Of a DNA stretch of 64,000 nucleotides, positions 35,807-45,254 are shown piece after piece. The stretch is from Lachnospiraceae bacterium 28-4 (GTDB taxonomy: Bacteria; Bacillota; Clostridia; Lachnospirales; Lachnospiraceae). The stretch spans positions 62,001-126,000 of the forward strand of contig KE159601.1 in NCBI GenBank assembly GCA_000403275.2, in the 5' to 3' direction. The position numbers were made by a program, and so were the translations under genes. Position 1 is the stretch's first letter, and each line of letters begins with the position of its first letter. The notes below the pieces were generated by a model. The model searched no databases. It worked only from the letters and a program-made list of their open reading frames with translations, and was not told where the DNA came from.

Positions 35807-36430
35807 CTATTGCCCTGCATTTATGGACTGATAAATATCACAGATTACAGAAACACATTTTTCAACCCCAATCAGGCTGCTGTCCAGGCACAGATGGTAA
35901 TTCTCCGCAAGGCCCCATACCTGGTCCGTATAATATTTATAATGGGAAGCCCTGCGTTTATCCAGCCGTTCCATTTCTCTGACAGCCTCATCATAAGACA
36001 CATGGTTTCTTTCCATAAGATGCTTTGCCTTAAATGCGTTTTCCGCATGAATATAAATATTCAGACTGTTTCCTGTTTCTTTCAGAATAGAATCCGCACA
36101 GCGTCCCACGATCACACAGGGTTCTTTTTCTGCAAGTTCCGTGATGATCTTTCTCTGGACAAAGAAAATTTCATCCTGCAGGTATTCCGAATTTCCGGAG
36201 GGCATGGAACGGGAATAAGATAAATTTTTCACCAAATTATACAGCATACTGCTGTTACGGTGTTCCCCCTGTTCCTCCACGAACTCTTTTCCAAAACCGC
36301 TTTCCTGCGCCGTCATTTCTATCAGTTCTCTGTCATAAAAGGGAACGCCGAGTATTTTAGCAACCTGCTCCCCTATGGTATGTCCGCCGCTTCCGCATTG
36401 CCGTCCGATTGTAATAACCTGACCTGCCAT
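35807..36430 (-). CDS. Cytidylate kinase-like family protein
   Basis: 207 residues. P-loop GRQCGSGGHTIG at residues 9-20, then VPFYDRELIEM; central VIVGRCADSIL and the C-terminal HYKYYTDQVWGLAENYHLCLDSS are family features. Related to bacterial CMP kinases but lacking parts of the CMP-binding insert, so the substrate is not certain. GGAGG precedes the ATG. It starts six nt after the MATE gene, an arrangement that looks like one operon. Confidence 0.85.
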   Translation of the reverse strand: MAGQVITIGRQCGSGGHTIGEQVAKILGVPFYDRELIEMTAQESGFGKEFVEEQGEHRNSSMLYNLVKNLSYSRSMPSGNSEYLQDEIFFVQRKIITELAEKEPCVIVGRCADSILKETGNSLNIYIHAENAFKAKHLMERNHVSYDEAVREMERLDKRRASHYKYYTDQVWGLAENYHLCLDSSLIGVEKCVSVICDIYQSINAGQ

Positions 36431-36436
36431 AATCCA

Positions 36437-37831
36437 TTACCTCCCTGCTGTTTCTTTTTGTCCCTTATTCTCAAAAATACGTTTCCAGAATACTTTCACT
36501 GTAATCAATGCAATAATCCCGGACAAAGTGTCAGAAAACGGGCCTGCCCATAAAATTCCTTCCACGCCCATTGTATAACCTAAAATCAGCATAGCAGGAA
36601 TCAACAGGATAATCTGCCTTGAAAGGGTAAGCGCCGCAGCCGGAACCGGCTTTCCGATTGCCTGAAAAAAAATACCTACAACTGCGCCCGACGGGATCAG
36701 AAAGCAGGCAAGCAGATAAATGCGGAAACACTTTACCGCGAATTCTACATAAAGGTCTGATTCCTGTCCAAAAATACCGATGATCTGCTCCGGGAAAACC
36801 TGGAAGATAAACAATGCCACAAACATGATTGCGGTACCCAAAATAAGCGACCATTTCAATGTACTTTTAACACGGTCATGCTGTCTGCTTCCGTAATTGT
36901 ATCCAAGAATTGGCTGCACGCCGCTTGCAATCCCTAATGTAACCCCGGTAATCAACTGGCTGACCTTCATCGTGACACCCAAAGCTGCCAATGGAATATC
37001 AGCTCCATATTTAGAAACCGCCCCGTACTTTACCAGCATATTATTCATAATTGCAATAACGAACACCGAAGCAATCTGTGAAATAAGGCTGGATGTTCCA
37101 AGAGAAGCGATGTTCCCCACAACCTTTGCATCCGGAATAAAATATTCTTTTTTTATTTTAATTGACTTAAATTGAAACAAACAGATAATAAAGTAAAGCG
37201 CGTTCAATACCTGTCCCAGTATCGTTGCCCATGCGGCTCCTTTTACGCCCCACCCGCATACAAAAATAAAAATCGGGTCAAGAATCATGTTTGTAGCACA
37301 TCCGATCAGAAGACCGACCATGCTTATCTTCGGTCTGCCGTCAGCACGGATCGGGCTTCCAAAAGCAGAACAGATGATCGAAAAAGGAAATCCAAGTACA
37401 ATGATCCGTCCATAGTCCAGCGCATAAGGAAGTACGTTATCCGTAGCCCCAAACAGCCGGCAAAGCGGTGTCAAAAACAATTCAAACAAGATCATCAGGA
37501 CAACTCCGGTTCCAATGACTATCGCTACCATATTCCCTATGCCTTTTGCGGCCTTTTCCGGTTCCTTTTTCCCAAGGTGCAGGCTCATAAAAGCTGCCGC
37601 CCCGTCCCCAAACATAAAGCCGAGAGCCAGCATAATCGTTGAAACCGGCATAATTACATTCGTTGCCGCATTTCCAAGATATCCTACCCCCTGGCCGATA
37701 AAGACCTGGTCTACCATGTTATACAGTGAATTCACCACAATGGAAATAATGCTTGGCACTGCATAACGCATCATCAGTTTTCCAACCCTTTCTGCGCCGA
37801 GAGGGTTGGTTTTTGTTATCGTTGCTTCCAT
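36437..37831 (-). CDS. MATE family efflux transporter
   Basis: 464 residues, twelve helices in two MatE repeats. Seen: NSLYNMVDQVFIGQGVG in the first helix region, PVSTIMLALGFMFGDGAAAFMSLHLGKKE, FPFSIICSAFGSPIRADGRPK and, in the second half, GIASGVQPILGYNYGSRQ. Such proteins expel cationic drugs or metabolites in exchange for Na+ or H+. AGGAGGTAGAAA gives the start. Followed by the kinase-like gene; the LysR gene across the groESL relic may regulate it. Confidence 0.9.
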   Translation of the reverse strand: MEATITKTNPLGAERVGKLMMRYAVPSIISIVVNSLYNMVDQVFIGQGVGYLGNAATNVIMPVSTIMLALGFMFGDGAAAFMSLHLGKKEPEKAAKGIGNMVAIVIGTGVVLMILFELFLTPLCRLFGATDNVLPYALDYGRIIVLGFPFSIICSAFGSPIRADGRPKISMVGLLIGCATNMILDPIFIFVCGWGVKGAAWATILGQVLNALYFIICLFQFKSIKIKKEYFIPDAKVVGNIASLGTSSLISQIASVFVIAIMNNMLVKYGAVSKYGADIPLAALGVTMKVSQLITGVTLGIASGVQPILGYNYGSRQHDRVKSTLKWSLILGTAIMFVALFIFQVFPEQIIGIFGQESDLYVEFAVKCFRIYLLACFLIPSGAVVGIFFQAIGKPVPAAALTLSRQIILLIPAMLILGYTMGVEGILWAGPFSDTLSGIIALITVKVFWKRIFENKGQKETAGR

Positions 37832-37986
37832 TTTCTACCTCCTGGTTTTATAAATCTGCTGAGCGGGTTTCACTCCGTATGTTTCATTCCTCTTCTATAT
37901 CTTTCTGATATATCTCCCTGTCCGGATATGCCACCAAGACAAAGTTCAAGATTCTTATCTGTGCGCCGCAACGTCCTGTTATTGTA

Positions 37987-38401
37987 TCAAAAACCCTTTT
38001 TATCTGATTGGCCAGCCCCAAAACAGAACTGGATTCTCACAGCGTCAAATCCGATTCCTGCTTCTTTTTCCCGTACCTTGTTCACAATGGCGGCATCCTT
38101 CAGACCTGCGTTCTCTGCGATTGACCGGAGGGGCGCTTCCAACGCCTTACCAACAATCTCAGCGCCTGTCTTTTCATCGCCCTCCAGGGATTTTGCTGCC
38201 TTCATTTCTGTTTCCGCAGCCGCGCCGTTTGTTCCAAAACCGGAAAAATATCCTGGATATTGGAAATTTTCTTATCCGTGATCAGAATATATGGATTTTC
38301 CATATTCAAAGTCATCTTTTCTTTGCCATCGCACATATATGAGGATCTTCCGCTTCCTGGTACTTTAAAATTACTCTGTCACTTAATGGTCTTAATTTCA
38401 T
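37987..38401 (-). pseudogene. groESL relic with large internal deletions
   Basis: From ATG 38401 the frame reads [19 protein letters not shown], the GroES start. It passes at once into [20 protein letters not shown], from the GroEL apical domain, then after a frame break into EGDEKTGAEIVGKALEAPLR and SIAENAGLKDAAIVNKVRE, near GroEL residues 420-460. Segments keep the groES-groEL order, with deletions between them. A perfect CIRCE element sits 28 nt upstream. The functional groESL must be elsewhere. Confidence 0.85.
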
Positions 38402-38428
38402 TCCTGTTACCTGCCTTTCTGTTTGCTG

Positions 38429-38455
38429 TTAGCACTCATGTTCTTCGAGTGCTAA
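38429..38455. promoter_or_regulatory. CIRCE element (HrcA operator)
   Basis: TTAGCACTC-N9-GAGTGCTAA, an exact match to the CIRCE consensus bound by the heat-shock repressor HrcA. It stands in front of a dead groESL remnant, so it may still bind HrcA without controlling a chaperone. Confidence 0.92.
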
Positions 38456-38549
38456 CCCTTGTCTAAAAAAATATGCCAGCCACCACTGGCAGACTCTGTT
38501 AGCAATATAACCCTGTCGGACTATATGCTATATTAAAGCACACCAGCTC

Positions 38550-38578
38550 TTGAAAGTGAAGTGAAAATATGGTATTAT
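38550..38578 (+). promoter_or_regulatory. Promoter of the LysR gene
   Basis: TTGAAA (38550-38555), 17 nt, TATTAT (38573-38578), 34 nt before the start codon. Confidence 0.65.
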
Positions 38579-38612
38579 CAATGAAAAAAACGCAATAATC
38601 GAGGTAAAACCC

Positions 38613-39491
38613 ATGAATACAGACCAGTTAAAGAGCTTTATCCAGGTTGCCGAAAACCTGAACTTTGCAAGAGCCGCTGAAATTTTAAAGATTACACAAT
38701 CAGCCGTCTCCCGGCAGATTCATTCGCTGGAAGATGAATTGGGAACAAAACTTCTGCACCGTACTACCCGGACAGTTACCCTTACACCCGCCGGAATCAG
38801 TTTTTTGGAAGATGCGAAAAATGTTATGGGCAGGTTAAAAGTTGCTGAGCAAAAAATACAGCGCCACCAAAGTACAAATATACAGGTCTTAACCATTGGA
38901 TGTCAGAACGAAGCTAACCTGGATCTGCTCTGCAAGGTACTCAAATCCTGCAAGCAGCAGATTCCCGAACTTTATCCATTTTTAAAAGTGATCCCTCACA
39001 GATCTATTTTAAATCTTTTCTATCAAGATGAACTGGATCTGCTGTTTGGTTTTCAGGAGGATATTCCAATAAAAAATGACACGGTTTACAAAGAACTGTT
39101 CCAGATACCACTGTGCTGTATTGTTCCAGCCTCACACCCTTATGCCGAACGCCCGGAGCTTGCAAAGGAAGAACTGTACCTGGAAAATATTGTCGTCTGC
39201 AATTCCTATGCAATCCCCGCCAGGGTTGCGGAAATGCAAAATCAGATTTCACAGCATATCCTGCCAGAGTCCACTTATATGTGTGAAAACCTGCAGGTAC
39301 TCCTTACACTTGTAAGGGCAGGTTATGGCTGCTCGGTTCTTCCTCTTATGAATTTTGTAAACACGGATATACGCGGAATTCCCTTAAAAGACAGCGAGCC
39401 TTTATCCTATGGTATTTTCTTTAAGAAAAGTTCTCAAAGCCCTCTTTTGAAAAAATTTATTTCCATTGTAACGAATACATCTTACAGTTAA
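38613..39491 (+). CDS. LysR-family transcriptional regulator
   Basis: 292 residues. N-terminal winged helix (about 1-60: FIQVAENLNFARAAEILKITQSAVSRQIHSLEDELG), then a LysR substrate-binding domain (about 90-285) with VPASHPYAER and GYGCSVLPLMNF. The co-inducer is unknown. It is divergent from the groESL relic and the MATE/kinase genes, so the MATE gene is a candidate target. A strong terminator follows. Confidence 0.92.
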   Translation: MNTDQLKSFIQVAENLNFARAAEILKITQSAVSRQIHSLEDELGTKLLHRTTRTVTLTPAGISFLEDAKNVMGRLKVAEQKIQRHQSTNIQVLTIGCQNEANLDLLCKVLKSCKQQIPELYPFLKVIPHRSILNLFYQDELDLLFGFQEDIPIKNDTVYKELFQIPLCCIVPASHPYAERPELAKEELYLENIVVCNSYAIPARVAEMQNQISQHILPESTYMCENLQVLLTLVRAGYGCSVLPLMNFVNTDIRGIPLKDSEPLSYGIFFKKSSQSPLLKKFISIVTNTSYS

Positions 39492-39495
39492 CCAC

Positions 39496-39539
39496 AAACA
39501 GCGGAGGGTCAGAGATGCCCCTCCGCTGTTTGCTTTTTT
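39496..39539 (+). terminator. Terminator of the LysR gene
   Basis: Perfect 13-bp stem (AAACAGCGGAGGG with CCCTCCGCTGTTT), 10-nt loop, then GC and six T, five nt after the stop. Confidence 0.9.
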
Positions 39540-39675
39540 CCGCGCTTCGCCCCACATACGCGAACCGAACTTCCCGAAGGCAAAGCCCGCCCCCAACACC
39601 TGTATTACTAATAAATTCCTTATGATATAACATTTGGGAAAAAGATTGCAGATGTGCCGGGGCACAGAATCTCTT

Positions 39676-40263
39676 TTATCCCGATACGGAAGCATTCTGC
39701 CGCCTGTATGTATCATTGTCTTTTTGTCTTAGCTCATTCTCTACCTGCGCCAGCTTTTTCTCCAGCTCCCGGACTTTCTTTTCATCCCCGGAAGCGGATC
39801 GGATCTGCTGTTCCAGCTGCTGCTTTTTTTCTTTCAGTCTCTTGATTTCCCTGTCAACTTTATCCGTATTCGCGACACATTTCTCCGCTGGCTTTCCCTC
39901 TCCGTTCCCGCTTATCTTCGGCTCTTTGCCGTCTTCGCCTTCCCCGGAACGTTCTTTCTCTTCATTCAAATGAGTGGATCTTAAATTCTCTTTTCCATCT
40001 GCGCAAGCGGCTTTCGGATCATCGAAAAAGATTTTCCGGCTGCCATTCTCATCCTGCCCTACCCGGTACAATCCCGTAGGCTTTTTCCCTGATTTTTCAC
40101 TGCTGATGTATTCATCCTGTAGTTCGGACAACTTACCGGAACCTCTTCCCTCTGCCGCCCTCTCCGCTTCTTTTGCCGCCCTTTCGACAGCCTGTTTTTC
40201 TTTTACTCTTTCCGCGTAGTCAGTTCCGGAATGATCATAGTTTCCATTAATCTGCATTGCCAT
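39676..40263 (-). CDS. Hypothetical protein with C-terminal coiled coil
   Basis: 195 residues, not recognised. No signal peptide. Very charged; a Lys/Glu-rich middle with low complexity (EKERSGEGEDGKE) leads to a coiled coil (about 135-180: DREIKRLKEKKQQLEQQIRS, VRELEKKLAQVENEL). Start at ATG 40263, eight nt after AAGGAGA; 12 upstream in-frame codons lack a site. It lies downstream of the Agr-like two-component genes on the same strand, 136 nt after the kinase stop, and may belong to that unit. Confidence 0.65.
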   Translation of the reverse strand: MAMQINGNYDHSGTDYAERVKEKQAVERAAKEAERAAEGRGSGKLSELQDEYISSEKSGKKPTGLYRVGQDENGSRKIFFDDPKAACADGKENLRSTHLNEEKERSGEGEDGKEPKISGNGEGKPAEKCVANTDKVDREIKRLKEKKQQLEQQIRSASGDEKKVRELEKKLAQVENELRQKDNDTYRRQNASVSG

Positions 40264-40399
40264 AAGTATGTTCTCCTTCCATTTGATATTGTCAGGCAAC
40301 TATTTGGTTGTTGTCGCCCTACAACCATTTTATTGCCGCCTTGCAGCCACCTTTACAGACAGCTTCCTTTTTCTTTTTTCGGCTGCGGAAAGTCGCCTA

Positions 40400-41746
40400 T
40401 TAATCCATTTGCTGCGAGATACCTTCTGAATGCCGTGGAATGATCAGCAGTACATGGAGGACAAATACATTCCCCCGCGTCTCTATACTCATGGCGCCGC
40501 CATATTTTTCGGCTACCGTTTTTACATTTGACAATCCCGTCCCTTTTTTGAACACACCCTTTCCATGAAAACTGTTTTCAATTTCCATCATAAGGAAATC
40601 CCCCTGTATGCGCCCAGATACCCGGATATATTTCTCTGTGCCGGAGTCCTGACTCTTACATGCATGGATTGCATTGTCCAAAGCATTAGACAAAATAATG
40701 CAGATATCAATATCCCGCAGACCGCATGGGTATGGCAGAAGGAGGAAACAGCCCACGTCTATCCCCATGCTCTTTGCAATCCCCAGCTTGTTTCCCACCA
40801 GGATATCCACTACCGGGTTATTGGTGCTGATGGGGAATGACATTTCTTCCGCCATATCGTCCATATCCTCCATATATCTTACAGCCTCCTCCAACCTCCC
40901 ATTCTGCAAAAGCTTTTTTATCACCTCGATGTGGTTTCTGATGTCATGGCGGAATGATTTTGTCTTGTCATACCGGGTCTTCGCTTCTTCTACATACTGA
41001 TTCAGGGAATGTTCTTCCTGTTCCAGCAGAGTTAATTCTGTTCTGAGACGAAAACCCTGCAGCAGCTTCTTATAGCCAATCAGAAGGCAGAACAGGCTGG
41101 CAAGCCCCAAAAGATGCATGGCAAACAGCTGCCAGTGACTGAACAGATACCTAAAATATCCTTCTTCCTCTACAACCATATATTGGAATTCAAATCCAAT
41201 CGTATTAATGTACTCACCCATAATAAAGATCATCAGGATTGGGATAAAAACCAGAAACATCTGCTGCATTTCCGCTGTAGTCCCAGAAGGATAAAGGGCA
41301 TCCCTGGAAAAATAACGGTACACCATATAATAGCAAAACCCGGTCAGCGCCAGTGACGCCGCCTCGCTGGCCAGCATGACCGCAATACCGGCCGTATCAT
41401 GAAAAGCGTCAAACAGAAACGGACATAAAAGGCTTATCAGAGAGTTCACAACTCCATAACATAGCAGCATGATTTCAGTCATCAGGGCTGCATACAAACT
41501 GGAAGGCTTAAAATCCGCACGGCAGACCAGCACCCCGCATACCGTAAGAAGAAGGACAAGCGCCGCGAAACCAGCTATCGTACCCACCGGGAGAAAATCC
41601 TTGACAATCACCGCACATACTGCAAACAGAACATAAAAAGGCGGCCATACTTTCTTTTTCAGTATTTTTATCAGGAAATAAAACTGGAAAAGCATCTCTA
41701 TTACGCCCATAATATAAATATTGAAAAAATCTAAATGTTCAGCCAT
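40400..41746 (-). CDS. GHKL-domain sensor histidine kinase (AgrC-like)
   Basis: 448 residues. About six membrane helices in the first 215 residues form the sensor, as in peptide-sensing AgrC-type kinases. The phospho-acceptor lies in SFRHDIRNHIEVIKKLL. The ATPase domain has ILSNALDNAIHACKS and GKGVFKKGTGLSNVKTVAEKYGG. It starts 27 nt after the LytTR regulator. No agrB or signal-peptide gene is visible nearby, so the signal may be made elsewhere or be of another kind. Confidence 0.88.
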   Translation of the reverse strand: MAEHLDFFNIYIMGVIEMLFQFYFLIKILKKKVWPPFYVLFAVCAVIVKDFLPVGTIAGFAALVLLLTVCGVLVCRADFKPSSLYAALMTEIMLLCYGVVNSLISLLCPFLFDAFHDTAGIAVMLASEAASLALTGFCYYMVYRYFSRDALYPSGTTAEMQQMFLVFIPILMIFIMGEYINTIGFEFQYMVVEEEGYFRYLFSHWQLFAMHLLGLASLFCLLIGYKKLLQGFRLRTELTLLEQEEHSLNQYVEEAKTRYDKTKSFRHDIRNHIEVIKKLLQNGRLEEAVRYMEDMDDMAEEMSFPISTNNPVVDILVGNKLGIAKSMGIDVGCFLLLPYPCGLRDIDICIILSNALDNAIHACKSQDSGTEKYIRVSGRIQGDFLMMEIENSFHGKGVFKKGTGLSNVKTVAEKYGGAMSIETRGNVFVLHVLLIIPRHSEGISQQMD

Positions 41747-41773
41747 TTGATCTGCCCCCGTATCTAAAAACTC

Positions 41774-42478
41774 TTAAATATTCTTCATGTACTGTAGAAC
41801 CACACCGGAAAACTCCTTGCTCCGCAGCCGCGATACGGGAACCTCCCTGCCGTTATCCATATAGGCAGTCCCGTTTTTATAACCTTTCAAATGTCGCAGA
41901 TTGATGAGATAGCTCCTGTGGCATCGGAAAAAATGCTCGTCCAGTTTCGTTTCCAGCTTTTCGATCCGCTCATAATAATCAAGAATCTCGCCTGAAGCCA
42001 GGTTCAAATATATTTTCCGGTCTATAATCTCGCAGAAAACAATCTCATCCTTCCGTATGATACGCCCCTCATATCCCTTTTGCACGAGCAGGCTGTCTTC
42101 GCTGGCATTTTGTATGGAAGCCAAACAACGCTCCATTGTTTTCTCAAACAATTTCTCATCCACCGGCTTCACCAAATAGTCGTAGGCCTGCACCTCGAAA
42201 GATTGGAATACCATCTCCTTCAGTACCGTAATGAAAATCAGGAATCCCCGGAACTTATTCTCTCTCAGCCTCCTTGCCGTTTCCATGCCGTCCATGTCTT
42301 TCATCTGGATATCCAAAAACAGAATATCTATCTGCCCGTCATATTTCAATAGTTCTTCGCCGCCGGAAAATGTCCGGCAGCTAATCTCCCGGTTCTTTTT
42401 ACGGAAAAAATCGGAAACCATTGTCTTTATATGCCTGGACATATGTTTTTCATCATCACAGATTGCAATATGAATCAA
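41774..42478 (-). CDS. LytTR-family response regulator (AgrA-like)
   Basis: 234 residues. Receiver domain (about 1-120) with CDDEKHM, phospho-Asp in ILFLDIQMKDMDGMETA, and the YDYLVKPVDEKLF end. LytTR DNA-binding domain (about 135-230) with FCEIIDRKIYLNL and FFRCHRSYLINLRHLKGY. Partner of the GHKL kinase directly downstream. Targets unknown; the coiled-coil gene at 39676 is the nearest candidate. Confidence 0.92.
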   Translation of the reverse strand: MIHIAICDDEKHMSRHIKTMVSDFFRKKNREISCRTFSGGEELLKYDGQIDILFLDIQMKDMDGMETARRLRENKFRGFLIFITVLKEMVFQSFEVQAYDYLVKPVDEKLFEKTMERCLASIQNASEDSLLVQKGYEGRIIRKDEIVFCEIIDRKIYLNLASGEILDYYERIEKLETKLDEHFFRCHRSYLINLRHLKGYKNGTAYMDNGREVPVSRLRSKEFSGVVLQYMKNI

Positions 42479-42686
42479 TGTGCCACCTCCTCGTCACCAT
42501 CAAGACAAGTGTATTTCAGTCAAAATCAGTTTGCTGCCCTGATCCTCCCCACAAGGGATTTCCAGTCAAGAGACCTTCACAAAAGACTGAAAGAGATCAT
42601 CATAAAAATAACAATTATTATAATCTTTCTGAATCGTTCAAGCAACCTGTTTGTTGTGAAATGATTTCCGGATGCCGCAAACTAAA

Positions 42687-42736
42687 AATGTGGCAATCTG
42701 CTTCATACTGCATACTGCAAACTGCCACATTACTAC
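42687..42736 (-). terminator. Terminator of the first chemoreceptor gene
   Basis: On the minus strand AATGTGGCA (42731-42723) pairs perfectly with TGCCACATT (42695-42687) over a 27-nt loop, followed by TTTTAG. The loop holds small GCAGTAT repeats. Confidence 0.6.
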
Positions 42737-42759
42737 ATTTCCCTTATCCACATTCGTTC

Positions 42760-44727
42760 TTAAGCAAGCGTAAACTGATCTACCAATTCCTTCAGACAGG
42801 CAGCCTCTGCAGAAAGCTGTTCGCTTGCGGCTGCGCCTTCTTCAGCAGTGGCGCTGTTGCTCTGCACGACGAGCGAAATCTGATTGATCCCTTCGGCAAC
42901 CTGTTCCACCGATTCTGACTGCTCATTGGATACTGCTGCAATATGGTCGATGGCATCGGTCACAGACTGAATACTGTTTACGACGCCGCCCAAAACGTCC
43001 GCCGTATTTTGGGCAATCTCCGTACCGATATGTACTGCATCCGTAGAGTTGGCAATCAATTCCGATGTATTTTTAGCCGCTTGTGCAGATTTACCGGCCA
43101 AATCCCGAACCTCTTCCGCAACAACGGCAAATCCTTTCCCGGCGCTGCCGGCTCTGGCCGCCTCCACCGCCGCATTCAATGCAAGTATATTTGTCTGGAA
43201 TGCAATATCATCGATTGTCTTAAGAATCTTCTCAATCTCTTCAGAGCTGGTCTGAATCCTTCCCATGGCCTCTACCAAGTTCTGCATTTTCTGGTTGCAC
43301 AGGAGAACTTCTTCACCGGTCTGATGTGTCTGGCTCCTGACATCCAGCGCTCCGTCTGCCATATTTTTCACTTCACCGGAAATGATACCGATCCTCGCTG
43401 CCAGTTCCTGTACTGAGCTGGCTTGTTCCGTAGTGCCCTGGCTAAGTGTCTGCGCGCTTGAAGATAACTGATTGCTGGCGTTCGCCACCTCTTTTGCAGA
43501 ATGATTCACCTGGCGCATGGCCTCGCACAGCTCAATCCTCATATTGCGCATGGAATGCAAAATAGCCTGAAAACTGCCAACATATGCTTCCTCATGCTCC
43601 GTATGGATATCTAGATTCTGGTTTGCCATCTCATTGAGCAAATAACTGATATCGCCAATAACAATGCGTAGTCCCTCTACCAATGCCTCTGTTGACTTGA
43701 CAAGCACGCCGGTTTCATCCTTATTTTTGATTTTAGGCATCGGTGTCTCCAAATCACCCTCCACAAGCAGTTTCATCCGATTTACACAGGCCTTCATTGG
43801 TTTACCGATATTGAGCGCCAAAACGAGGGCAACCACAACGGAAATCAATATGGATACCACAATAACCACAATATTGATAACCATTGCATCCCTTGTGGAT
43901 TCCAGATAATTGATCTGCGGCGCAGTCACTGCGATACTCCATCCATCCGTATCCAATACCGGAGCATAAGCTGCAAACATCTTATCTTCTCCGTTTGTGT
44001 AACTTCCAAACCCATTTTTCCCCTGGCGCATCCCGGAATGGATCGCTGCCAGCTCTTGCAGCGAAGGATCGCTCTCCGCCTCCGCTTCTATATTTTGCAC
44101 TGTAATCGTATCAAGCGTAATGTCGGCAATCGTATCGCCGGATTTATTAATCATGTAAGCCCTGCTGTTTTCACCAATCTGGATAGCCGATACAATGTCA
44201 TTCAAAAAGGTTTCATGAGGGACAAAATATACGACGCCAACAATGGATGCCCCATAGTTTCCTCCATCATATAAAGGAGCCGCTACCATAATGGACAGTT
44301 CCCCTGTAATCTTGCTGATCAATGGCTCCGACACATAAACATTTCCCTCCATGGCCTGGCGTACATATTCACGGTCTGAATAATCATTTCCATCAAAAAT
44401 ACTGATACCATCCGCGCCCACAATATTTCCCCTCTGGAAATCATGCATGGAAACGCGTTCGTTAATGATCGCCTGTTTTGTTTCCACAGACACTCCCGGA
44501 TCGGACAGATCCGGAATGCACCCTACCTCCATAACAACATTCTTATATACATCCAGCTCCTGCTGCACGCGCCCCGCCGCCAGCACTGCCGTCTGGCTCA
44601 TCATCCGCTCTACGGTGGACATGGTATTGTTATAGTTTAGCATAATACTTGAGGAACCGGACGCGACTAGTCCAATCAGAACAGTTAGAATAAGAGATAA
44701 GGTGATTTTGGTTCGAATACTTTTCAT
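42760..44727 (-). CDS. Methyl-accepting chemotaxis protein with dCache-type sensor
   Basis: 655 residues. Membrane helix at about 7-29, an outer double-Cache-like sensor (about 35-275), second helix (about 278-303), HAMP, and a cytoplasmic signalling domain whose tip is [22 protein letters not shown] then [21 protein letters not shown]. Motifs [20 protein letters not shown] and [12 protein letters not shown] in the sensor resemble amino-acid or organic-acid sensing Cache domains; the ligand is unknown. No chemotaxis operon is adjacent. GGGGGTAG precedes the ATG. Confidence 0.92.
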   Translation of the reverse strand: MKSIRTKITLSLILTVLIGLVASGSSSIMLNYNNTMSTVERMMSQTAVLAAGRVQQELDVYKNVVMEVGCIPDLSDPGVSVETKQAIINERVSMHDFQRGNIVGADGISIFDGNDYSDREYVRQAMEGNVYVSEPLISKITGELSIMVAAPLYDGGNYGASIVGVVYFVPHETFLNDIVSAIQIGENSRAYMINKSGDTIADITLDTITVQNIEAEAESDPSLQELAAIHSGMRQGKNGFGSYTNGEDKMFAAYAPVLDTDGWSIAVTAPQINYLESTRDAMVINIVVIVVSILISVVVALVLALNIGKPMKACVNRMKLLVEGDLETPMPKIKNKDETGVLVKSTEALVEGLRIVIGDISYLLNEMANQNLDIHTEHEEAYVGSFQAILHSMRNMRIELCEAMRQVNHSAKEVANASNQLSSSAQTLSQGTTEQASSVQELAARIGIISGEVKNMADGALDVRSQTHQTGEEVLLCNQKMQNLVEAMGRIQTSSEEIEKILKTIDDIAFQTNILALNAAVEAARAGSAGKGFAVVAEEVRDLAGKSAQAAKNTSELIANSTDAVHIGTEIAQNTADVLGGVVNSIQSVTDAIDHIAAVSNEQSESVEQVAEGINQISLVVQSNSATAEEGAAASEQLSAEAACLKELVDQFTLA

Positions 44728-44887
44728 TTTAATACTACCCCCTGCTCACGTAGCCGGAATACGAGATGTTCCAATCAACATATCCGACCCTTTTTATTTA
44801 TATTATAATTATTATAAAAGTTACTGTTTCCGCTTGTCAACTACTATCCTTGGGTTACACGGAAATCAGTTTTTATAAACGCCAGGG

Positions 44888-45234
44888 CGGAGGAAAGCCA
44901 GGAAGGCCTGAATAGCTGGGAAGGAGCGGGCAAGGAAGGCGGGAGGCAATGGCAGCGGGCAGTGGTTTCGAAGCTGCTGCTTCGGGAAATGGATTTTCTA
45001 AATATTCCGTTAAAAGAGTATCGACCGTACGCAACCGCGCGCGATTCGCCATCCGGGCTCATTGCGCGCTTTTGGTGACATCCGTGTCACCAAATTGCTG
45101 TTTTAAAAACGGAATATTAAGAAAATCTCATTTCCCTGCGCCAAGCAGCTTCGAAACCACTGCCCGCTGCCTCTGCCTCCCGCCTTCCTTGCCCGCCCCT
45201 TCCCAGCTATTCAGGCCCTCCTGGCTTTCCTCCG
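44888..45234. repeat. 347-bp fold-back element with 127-bp inverted arms
   Basis: Left arm 44888-45014 and right arm 45106-45234 are inverted copies with only scattered differences and one or two small indels, from CGGAGGAAAGCCAGG at the outer ends to AATATTCCGTT at the inner ends. The 91-bp loop holds a perfect GGTGACA-tccg-TGTCACC hairpin and a GCGCGC...GCGCGC pair. Small ORFs on both strands encode the same peptide because of the symmetry and are not taken as genes. It sits between the promoter side of a chemoreceptor gene and the 3' end of the LRR gene. Looks like a MITE-type fold-back element or a structured RNA gene. The rest of 44728-45254 shows nothing else. Confidence 0.8.
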
Positions 45235-45254
45235 TAGTGCTGATATTTATATAA

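Noticed and set aside
44844-45254. Small ORFs of 72 and 101 residues in the fold-back element
   Set aside because: Both encode the same stretch only because the DNA is an inverted repeat; no ribosome binding site.
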